From Candidatus Woesearchaeota archaeon (lineage in GTDB: Archaea; Nanobdellota; Nanobdellia; SCGC-AAA011-G17; JACPNG01): 11,310 nucleotides of DNA. The position numbers and the translations under genes were made by a program. The stretch lies in the NCBI GenBank assembly GCA_018303705.1, contig JAGVXQ010000026.1, positions 1 through 11,310 on the forward strand. Reading direction: 5' to 3'. The notes under the pieces are model-generated. The model worked only from the letters and a program-made list of their open reading frames with translations. It was not told the DNA's origin and did no database searches. Below, one piece after another: positions 1-5,915 of the stretch (positions are counted from its first letter, which is position 1; every line of letters starts with the position of its first letter).

Positions 1-61
1 AAACATGTTTTTCGTTAATCCAAAGTTTTTGGCAAGGGCAATTAAGTCGATAACAAGATGA
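1..61 (+). CDS. C-terminal tail of an upstream protein (partial)
   Basis: An open frame enters from the left edge (first full codon at base 2) and ends at TGA 59-61. It encodes 19 visible residues, NMFFVNPKFLARAIKSITR. The stop overlaps the next start as ATGA, the usual sign of translational coupling inside an operon. The tail pattern F-x-x-P-[K/R]-aromatic-L followed by a basic stretch resembles the C-terminal region of the radical SAM protein at 3502-4914 (FYFRPRYLWHRL). The upstream gene may therefore be another B12-type radical SAM protein. That identification is inference from a very short stretch; the reading frame and its coupling to the next gene are more secure. Confidence 0.55.
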   Translation, partial: NMFFVNPKFLARAIKSITR

Positions 62-1221
62 ACATACTTTATACTGCATATTATGGGCTTGGAAAAGGCG
101 GGGCTGAAGTAAGCATGACTCTATTAGCCAGCACTCTTGTAGATAACCATAAAATAATAATTGCATCAACAGAAGATTACAAGGGGTTTAAGACTTATAA
201 GTTCAGCAAGTATGCAAAGTGTATACCTAGCTTCAAGGTACAAAACGATTACATGGCAAATTTCTTTTCAAGAGTAATAAGAAATGAGAATATAGACATT
301 ATACACAGCCATGACAGCAGGACAGCAATTGCTGCCATATTGGCTGCCAAAAAGAACAACATCAAGTCTGTAACACATTACAGAGATTACTGGTTTTGCT
401 GCCCAAAAAGCAGTCTGCTAAAAATGGACTTGACAAGCTGTGAGGAGTGCAATGCTGAAAACCTCAAGAAATGCTCAAAAAAAACCAGGCTGCTATGGGA
501 CATGCATAAGCTGGCTTACTTAAAAAGCTCTAGGCATATACTGAATAGCGCTGATGAGAAGATAGCAATAAGTAGGGCTGTACGAAATAAGCTGCATGAC
601 TCAGGAATTAACGAGGCAAAAATAATAGCCAATGGCATAAACTTGGAATTGTTCAAAAAAACCAAATTAGATGAAAGTGATAGAAATGTTGTTTTGGGAT
701 ATGTAGGCAGCCTGAGTTACAATAAGGGGCTGCAAACCATATCAAAAGCAATTGGAAATATATTAAGAAAATATGCAAAAACAAAGTTAATTGTGATTGG
801 GGAAGGAGAATTAAAAAAAGGGCTTATAGAAGAATTTAAGGAATTTGAGGAAAGAGTATTATTCATGGGAAATTTAGACTATAATAGTACAATAAAGGAG
901 TATGGCTCAATTGACATCATACTAATACCATCTGCATGGCAAGAGCCTTTCAGCAGGGTTGCGATCGAGGCGATGGCTGCAGGAAAACCAATGGTAGCTT
1001 CGAATGTTGGCGGATTAAGGGAAATAGTAAAAAAGGATTTTGGTTTTTTAATAGATGCCAAAAAAACGCAGGGGTGGGAAAATGCTGTGGAAGCGCTATT
1101 AAGCGAGAAGACAAAGAGAAATTCGATGGGAAAATGTGCATTAAGGGAATCAAAGAAATATGACATAAAATTCATAGCAAAAAAAATAGATGGGGTTTAC
1201 AAAGTACTGCATGAAAAATAA
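58..1221 (+). CDS. Glycosyltransferase family 4 (GT-B fold)
   Basis: This 387-residue protein, a normal length for GT4, should transfer a sugar from a nucleotide-activated donor to a lipid-linked or glycan acceptor on the cytoplasmic side. The N-terminal Rossmann domain opens with the glycine-rich GLGKGGAE loop (residues 10-17), followed by the acceptor-side HSHDSR segment (83-88). The C-terminal donor domain begins near GYVGSLSYNKG (about 216-226). It carries the family's E-x7-E motif, E296 to E304 (EPFSRVAIE), followed by AMAAGKPMVASNVGG. A loop after HYRDYWFCCP holds C114, C115, C128, C131 and C139, a pattern seen in some GT4 enzymes and possibly metal-binding. The start ATG overlaps the preceding stop (ATGA), and the 3' end overlaps the next gene by 11 bases if that gene begins at 1211. 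The family call is firm; donor and acceptor are unknown. Confidence 0.93.
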   Translation: MNILYTAYYGLGKGGAEVSMTLLASTLVDNHKIIIASTEDYKGFKTYKFSKYAKCIPSFKVQNDYMANFFSRVIRNENIDIIHSHDSRTAIAAILAAKKNNIKSVTHYRDYWFCCPKSSLLKMDLTSCEECNAENLKKCSKKTRLLWDMHKLAYLKSSRHILNSADEKIAISRAVRNKLHDSGINEAKIIANGINLELFKKTKLDESDRNVVLGYVGSLSYNKGLQTISKAIGNILRKYAKTKLIVIGEGELKKGLIEEFKEFEERVLFMGNLDYNSTIKEYGSIDIILIPSAWQEPFSRVAIEAMAAGKPMVASNVGGLREIVKKDFGFLIDAKKTQGWENAVEALLSEKTKRNSMGKCALRESKKYDIKFIAKKIDGVYKVLHEK

Positions 1222-2614
1222 AATATTGCTGATATGCCTTGAGGTCAAGGAAACTCCAAGGCTTTACCCTGCATTTGGATTGATGTACATAGCAGATGCC
1301 TTGATTAAAAATGGGTATGAGGCAAAGATAATACATGACTATGCATCTGCTGATGTTTTCAAGAGGATAATTGAAGAGGCCAAAGATGCGTTGATTGTTT
1401 GCTTTACAACCAAGACAAGCCCAAGATTAAAGCCAATATCTGAATTAAGCAAAATATTGAAGAAAGAAAACAAAAACATTATTGTCTGGGGAGGAGTACA
1501 TGCATCGTTGACAGCAGAAGACACCATAAAAAATGATTTTGTGGACTTTGTTGTAATTGGCGAGGGCGAGCTTTCAATGCCCAAACTTGCAGATGCAGTT
1601 GCAAAGAACAAGCCTTATGAAAAGATAAAGGGCATTGCATACAAGAAAGACGGCAAGGCCTTTATCAATGAGCAAAGTGGCTTTATAAAAAACCTTGACG
1701 AATATAGCCCTAGGTGGGAGCTTATAGACTTAGAAAGATACTTAGGGGATGAAAAAGAGCTCGTGGTTATAGAGTCCAGGGGTTGCCCATCTAGATGCAG
1801 CTATTGCTACAATGTTTCTTTCAACAAGAGAATCTGGAGAGCGCATTCTGTTGAATTCGTGGTAAATATGGTAAATGGGTTAAAAAAAATGCATGAAATA
1901 AGAAGCGTTGCATTTTATTCTGACAATTTCGTTGTTAACAAGAAGAGGGCGCGGGACATAGTAAGCGAGTTGAACATGCCATGGTCTGCTGAGATAAGGG
2001 CTGATTATTTTGATGAATATTTCATAATGTCTTTAAGGGGCCTGAAATGCAAAAGACTTTACATAGGGGCAGAATCTGGCAGTGATAAGGTCTTGGGGAT
2101 ATTGAAGAAGGATGTCAAGACAAGCCAGGTTGAAAGGGCTGTCAAGATTGCGAGGGAAAACAACATAGAGGTTACATGCGCATTCATGACAGGCATACCT
2201 GGAGAGGATGAAAAAGACAGGAACATGACAATAGACTTCATACACAGGCTTGTCAATGAATACAAGGTTGACATTGATGGGCCGAAATTCTTAAATCCTT
2301 ATCCTGGAACAGAGATTTATAATGAGTGTATAAAAAAGGGCTGGGTGGCGCCAAAGGACACATTGGAATGGGCAAGATACTCGAGAATGACGTATAACCT
2401 GCCGTTTTTAAGCAAAAAGGAAATTAAAAAAATTAAAAAATACCAAAGAGTAATTGCGCTGCTGGTTTACATAAACTCAAGAAGAACATTAAAAAACATA
2501 TTTTTGCCATTGAAAATGCTGCTTGACTATAGGCTAGACAACAAGGTTACAGCATTGCCAATAGAGGTTTACTTGCTGCAATTTTTGCTGAATGTGCGGA
2601 GGATTACTAGGTAA
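1211..2614 (+). CDS. B12-binding-domain radical SAM protein (first copy)
   Basis: The protein has 467 residues. An N-terminal cobalamin-binding-like domain (about 1-140) includes IIVWGGVHAS and VVIGEGE, both hallmarks of this family. It is followed by a radical SAM barrel with the CxxxCxxC cluster motif C192, C196, C199 (ESRGCPSRCSYCYN) and the SAM-binding strands IGAESGS and FMTGIPGE. Members of this architecture typically perform methylations or other radical modifications of unactivated carbons, and many sit in glycan or lipid clusters. The substrate here is unknown. The classical DxHxxG cobalamin motif is absent: after the strand ending in HD at residues 42-43 the sequence reads YASA. I prefer the ATG at 1211 because the conserved domain starts there; an in-frame ATG at 1190 would add seven residues inside the GT4 gene. 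The next gene starts two bases after this stop. Confidence 0.88.
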   Translation: MKNKILLICLEVKETPRLYPAFGLMYIADALIKNGYEAKIIHDYASADVFKRIIEEAKDALIVCFTTKTSPRLKPISELSKILKKENKNIIVWGGVHASLTAEDTIKNDFVDFVVIGEGELSMPKLADAVAKNKPYEKIKGIAYKKDGKAFINEQSGFIKNLDEYSPRWELIDLERYLGDEKELVVIESRGCPSRCSYCYNVSFNKRIWRAHSVEFVVNMVNGLKKMHEIRSVAFYSDNFVVNKKRARDIVSELNMPWSAEIRADYFDEYFIMSLRGLKCKRLYIGAESGSDKVLGILKKDVKTSQVERAVKIARENNIEVTCAFMTGIPGEDEKDRNMTIDFIHRLVNEYKVDIDGPKFLNPYPGTEIYNECIKKGWVAPKDTLEWARYSRMTYNLPFLSKKEIKKIKKYQRVIALLVYINSRRTLKNIFLPLKMLLDYRLDNKVTALPIEVYLLQFLLNVRRITR

Positions 2615-2616
2615 AG

Positions 2617-3333
2617 ATGTGGAAAAATCAAAGAGTATCTGTTGTATTTTCAACATACAATGAAAAAGAATCCATAAAGGACTCTATAAATGAGTTCTTT
2701 GACAGTGGGTATGTTGATGAAGTGATAGTTGTAAACAACAATGCTGCTGATGGAACTGATGAAGAGGTAAAAAAAACCAAGGCGAAGCTGTTTCATGAGA
2801 AGAAGCAGGGATACGGCTATGGATACCAAAGGGCGCTTAAGGAAGCTGCTGGCGACATAATAATAATGTCTGAGCCTGATGGAACTTTTGTTGGCAATGA
2901 TGTCCTGAAGCTGCTTGCTTACTCAGATGATTTTGATGCTGTTTTTGGAACGAGAACCTCAAGCTCATTAATAGGCCATGGAGCAAATATGGGGTTGTTT
3001 CTGAAGTACGGCAATTTCTTTGTTGCAAAATTCATTGAAATTTTGTTTAACACCACACAGCTAACTGATGCAGGCTGCACAATGAGATTAATAAAAAGAA
3101 AGGTTTATGAAAAGATAAAGGACAAATTTCGTGTTGGCAAGAGCCATTTCGGACCTGAGATGATGATGCTTATAATATTGAACAAGACGAAATTCATAGA
3201 GATACCTTTAAATTATAGAAAGAGGATTGGAAAAAGCTCTGTCACTGGAAGCTTTTGGAAGGCATTTAAACTTGGATGGGTTATGATCGGATTGGTTTTA
3301 AAGTATAGAATGAAACGCATATGGGAAGTGTAG
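2617..3333 (+). CDS. Glycosyltransferase family 2, dolichol-phosphate-sugar synthase-like
   Basis: This 238-residue single-domain GT-A enzyme likely transfers a sugar from a nucleotide donor, plausibly to polyprenyl phosphate as in DPM1/AglJ-like proteins. Visible family motifs are VVFSTYNE (9-16), the donor-binding EVIVVNNNAADGT (35-47), and QGYGYGYQRAL (64-73). EPDGTF (86-91) occupies the position of the metal-binding DxD segment, and TDAGCTMRLIK (150-160) follows. There is no C-terminal transmembrane extension, although the last 25 residues are moderately hydrophobic and basic. The gene begins two bases after the preceding stop. A GGAGG lies at 2598-2602, 14 bases before the ATG, which is farther than usual for a ribosome binding site. 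The last 13 bases overlap the small open frame that follows. The family assignment is strong; the sugar and acceptor are inference. Confidence 0.92.
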   Translation: MWKNQRVSVVFSTYNEKESIKDSINEFFDSGYVDEVIVVNNNAADGTDEEVKKTKAKLFHEKKQGYGYGYQRALKEAAGDIIIMSEPDGTFVGNDVLKLLAYSDDFDAVFGTRTSSSLIGHGANMGLFLKYGNFFVAKFIEILFNTTQLTDAGCTMRLIKRKVYEKIKDKFRVGKSHFGPEMMMLIILNKTKFIEIPLNYRKRIGKSSVTGSFWKAFKLGWVMIGLVLKYRMKRIWEV

Positions 3334-3518
3334 AAGAAATTGTTGAAAATGCTGGAATTGTTATGGAGAATACAAATAGCCAGCTGTGCAAATGGAAAAT
3401 AGTTTATGATATCTTTGAAATTGAACATAGAAAAGACATGTGTGGATATTGTGAAGGCTATGGTCATGTAAAAGATACTTATTGCAGTTCAAATACAAAA
3501 AATGATAAAGAAAAATGA
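3321..3518 (+). CDS. Small cysteine-rich protein with CxxCxGxG-H-C motif, unknown function
   Basis: I do not recognise this 65-residue protein. It overlaps the end of the GT2 gene by 13 bases and the start of the second radical SAM gene by 17 bases. It therefore fills what would be the longest gap (168 bases) in a closely packed operon. Codons resemble those of its neighbours (GAA, AAA, AAT, ATA rich), and the C-terminus is lysine-rich and soluble-looking. The centre reads CGYCEGYGHVKDTYC (residues 41-55), giving C41-x2-C44-x4-H49-x5-C55. This contains the DnaJ-style CxxCxGxG pattern and is one residue off a CCHC zinc knuckle (CX2CX4HX4C). C23 could be another ligand. Zinc binding is inference. 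An internal ATG at 3363 is a possible alternative start. The frame could be a chance opening, but spacing and composition favour a real gene. Confidence 0.55.
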   Translation: MGSVEEIVENAGIVMENTNSQLCKWKIVYDIFEIEHRKDMCGYCEGYGHVKDTYCSSNTKNDKEK

Positions 3519-4914
3519 GAAAAGGGTATTGCTTATAGAACCATCTGACTGGGAGTTCTACAAAAATGCAAAGGTAAAAGAAGTTGTGCCTAATAGTGCA
3601 AGTTTGACTCTGGCTACAATAGCTGCCGTCATATTAAGAGATGGACATGATGTTCAAGTAATGGACCTTGGAAATTTTGTAAATCCTAGTACTGCGCTAA
3701 GAGAAAAACTGGAAACATACAAACCTGATGTTATAGGGGTTACTTCAAGTACACCACTGTTCTACAAGGCTGCAGAAATTGCTGAGCTTGCCAAATCCAT
3801 TAACAATAACATATTGGCTATTATAGGCGGGCCGCATGTTTCTGGATATCCGAAAGAATCCTTGGAAAGAAGCAGGTTTGATATTGGTGTAATCGGAGAG
3901 GGAGACAATACAATTGTTGATGTGCTAAGTGGCATCGGACTTAAAAAAATAAGAGGCATTGTGTACAAAGATGAAAGAGGCAAGATTATAACCAATGAAA
4001 AAAGACCATTGATTGAAAATCTTGATGAACTGCCTTTGCCAGCATGGCATTTGTTTGATGTTTCTAAATCAATAGTTCCCATGTTTGTTGCAAGAAACAG
4101 CCCTGTTGGGTGGTTGGAGAGTTCTCGCGGCTGTGTTTACGGTTGCGTCTACTGTACTAAGTCAATTTTTCAGAGGGTATTTAGGACTAAATCTGTTGAG
4201 AGAGTTATTGCTGAGATCGAACATCTAAAAAAATTTGGTTTCAAAGAATTCCATGTTGCTGATGACTGCTTTACAATGGACATGGAAAGGGCTGAGAAAA
4301 TATGCGATGAAATGATAAAAAGGAAAATGAATATGCCTTGGGTTGCATTGACTGGAATAAGAGTAGACAGAGTAAATGAGAATCTGCTTAGAAAAATGAA
4401 AATGGCTGGATGCTATAGGTTGTTTTTTGGACTTGAATCAGGAAACCAGGAAATACTGAAAAGGATAAAGAAAAACATAAATTTAGAGCAGGTAAGAAAG
4501 GCCGTCAAGATGGCATCAGATGCAGGCATCGAAGCATGGGGCTCATTCATGATAGGGTTGCCTGGTGAAACAGAAAAGACCATGCAGGACACAATAGATT
4601 TTGCAAAATCTTTAGACCTGGACATGGCAAAGGTTACAATAACGATACCCTTGCCCGCCACAGAATTGTATAATGAGTATGTTAACAAGGGCTTAATGCT
4701 AAACGAGGATTGGAGCAAGTTCAACATGTATACCCCTGCAAGGGAGTTGTACAAGCATGAAAACCTTGAATGGGATGTTATCGAGAAGTATTACAAAAAA
4801 TTCTACAGGGAATTCTATTTCAGGCCAAGATACTTGTGGCACAGGCTGGTTAATGACATAAAAAACGGCATGCTGTTAGAGCACATTAAAATAATGATGA
4901 AAACTTCCTGGTAA
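3502..4914 (+). CDS. B12-binding-domain radical SAM protein (second copy)
   Basis: This 470-residue protein has the same architecture as the protein at 1211-2614 but is clearly diverged. An N-terminal cobalamin-binding-like Rossmann domain contains PNSASLTLATIAA (30-42), AIIGGPHVSG (106-115) and GVIGEGD (129-135). The linker PLPAWHLFD (178-186) leads into the radical SAM barrel, with iron-sulfur cysteines C211, C215 and C218 (SSRGCVYGCVYC). GLESGNQEI and FMIGLPGETE mark later SAM-binding strands. The C-terminus ends in a basic aromatic segment (FYREFYFRPRYLWHRL). The region corresponding to DxHxxG reads MDLGNFVN, so the usual base-off histidine is missing. Expected chemistry is radical methylation or another carbon-centred modification of a glycan or lipid intermediate; the substrate is unknown. 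The start overlaps the small upstream frame, which suggests coupled translation. About 50 bases separate its stop from the next transcription unit. Confidence 0.9.
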   Translation: MIKKNEKRVLLIEPSDWEFYKNAKVKEVVPNSASLTLATIAAVILRDGHDVQVMDLGNFVNPSTALREKLETYKPDVIGVTSSTPLFYKAAEIAELAKSINNNILAIIGGPHVSGYPKESLERSRFDIGVIGEGDNTIVDVLSGIGLKKIRGIVYKDERGKIITNEKRPLIENLDELPLPAWHLFDVSKSIVPMFVARNSPVGWLESSRGCVYGCVYCTKSIFQRVFRTKSVERVIAEIEHLKKFGFKEFHVADDCFTMDMERAEKICDEMIKRKMNMPWVALTGIRVDRVNENLLRKMKMAGCYRLFFGLESGNQEILKRIKKNINLEQVRKAVKMASDAGIEAWGSFMIGLPGETEKTMQDTIDFAKSLDLDMAKVTITIPLPATELYNEYVNKGLMLNEDWSKFNMYTPARELYKHENLEWDVIEKYYKKFYREFYFRPRYLWHRLVNDIKNGMLLEHIKIMMKTSW

Positions 4915-4932
4915 TACCAAGCTTGATGTTTA

Positions 4933-4947
4933 GAAAACTTTTTAATT
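4933..4947 (+). promoter_or_regulatory. Archaeal BRE/TATA promoter for the 4968 methyltransferase
   Basis: In the 53-base gap between two plus-strand genes, a purine-rich GAAAA (4933-4937) precedes TTTTTAAT (4939-4946). The centre of this TATA-like box lies about 25-26 bases before the ATG at 4968. Archaeal TBP/TFB promoters start transcription roughly that far downstream, so the transcript would begin at or next to the start codon and be leaderless. The T-run could also help terminate the upstream operon. The assignment rests on spacing and composition only. Confidence 0.5.
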
Positions 4948-4967
4948 GTTTATAACAGGGCAAAGAG

Positions 4968-5915
4968 ATGACCAAATGCCTGTTGTGTGATTATGATGGA
5001 AATGACATAATACTTAAGACCAAAGACATGGATCCGAGGGAAGTGGGCATTAAAGACTTGTTTGAGCTTGCAAAATGCAAGAATTGCGGTTTGGTATATG
5101 TTGCAAACAAGCCTAGCAAGAAAGACATCGCAAGATATTATGGAGAAGAGTATTATGCCAAGAAAGATATAAGCAACAGCATAATGAGCAGGATAGCAAT
5201 GGCTTCCAGGTCGAGAAAAATTCCTAAAAATATTATGGGTTCTATACTGGATTATGGGTGCGGAAATGGGGATTTCTTGTTTGAAATGAAAAGAAATGGC
5301 TGGGAGGTTCGTGGTGTTGAGTTTTCGGATGACGCAAGAAGGATTGCTGGCAAGAACATTGGAATAGAAATAATCAACGACAAAGATACCAACAAAATAA
5401 AAGGAAGTTTTGATGCCATAACAATGTGGCATGTGCTTGAGCACTTATACGAGCCAAGCGACACGTTAAAAGAATTAAGAAAACTGCTTAAAAAAACAGG
5501 CTTGCTAACAATATCTGTTCCGAACATAAAGTCATTGCAGTTTTATTTGTTTGGGAAAAACACATTCCATCTTGACATACCAAGGCATGTAGCGCATTAC
5601 TCTCCTGAAACAATAAAAAGGCTGCTTGAGCAGAATGGCTTCAAAGTTGCAGGCTTTAACCAATATTCAATAGAATACAATCCATTTGGATTTGTACAGA
5701 GCTTTCTTAATTCAATCGGGTGTGAGTTTAACTTCTTGTACAATGTGCTTAAGAGGGGGTATAAAAGAAGAATTAGTATGGTAAAATTCACTTATAGCCT
5801 TTTGGCAACTTTTATATTGCTGCCCTTTTTAATCTTAATAGCCATACCTTGGACATATTTTGAATCAATGATTGGCTATGGGGCCAGCTTTGTTGTCTAT
5901 GCAAAAAATGAATAA
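4968..5915 (+). CDS. Class I SAM methyltransferase with N-terminal zinc-ribbon-like segment and membrane segment
   Basis: This 315-residue protein opens with two CxxC pairs, C4/C7 and C37/C40 (KCLLC and KCKNC), a likely zinc ribbon. A Rossmann methyltransferase domain follows, with motif I LDYGCGNGDF (94-103), an acidic residue in GVEFS (116-120), and the post-motif stretch FDAITMWHVLEHL (148-160). HLDIPRHVAHYSPET (201-215) is characteristic of Methyltransf_23-type enzymes in glycan clusters. Residues about 275-297 form a hydrophobic membrane segment. The tail GYGASFVVYAKN resembles the usual ending of this group. It probably methylates a sugar or sugar-lipid at the membrane; the acceptor cannot be named. 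The gene has its own TATA box at 4939-4946, and its 3' end overlaps the YfhO-like gene, suggesting co-transcription of the two. Confidence 0.9.
   Translation: MTKCLLCDYDGNDIILKTKDMDPREVGIKDLFELAKCKNCGLVYVANKPSKKDIARYYGEEYYAKKDISNSIMSRIAMASRSRKIPKNIMGSILDYGCGNGDFLFEMKRNGWEVRGVEFSDDARRIAGKNIGIEIINDKDTNKIKGSFDAITMWHVLEHLYEPSDTLKELRKLLKKTGLLTISVPNIKSLQFYLFGKNTFHLDIPRHVAHYSPETIKRLLEQNGFKVAGFNQYSIEYNPFGFVQSFLNSIGCEFNFLYNVLKRGYKRRISMVKFTYSLLATFILLPFLILIAIPWTYFESMIGYGASFVVYAKNE

Noticed and set aside
1190..1210. Upstream ATG as the start of the first radical SAM gene
   Set aside because: It would extend the overlap with the GT4 gene to 32 bases and add seven residues before the conserved domain; possible but less likely than 1211.
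4413..4754. Minus-strand open frame opposite the second radical SAM gene
   Set aside because: It is a shadow of SAM-binding strands with conserved residues on the plus strand.
4949..4956. TTTATAA as the TATA box for the 4968 gene
   Set aside because: It is only about 15 bases from the ATG and lacks a preceding BRE; the box at 4939-4946 has the correct spacing.
4950..5444. Minus-strand open frame of 164 codons opposite the methyltransferase
   Set aside because: It lies antisense to a gene with clear zinc-ribbon-like and motif I signatures, shows no recognisable domain, and has no promoter or operon partner.
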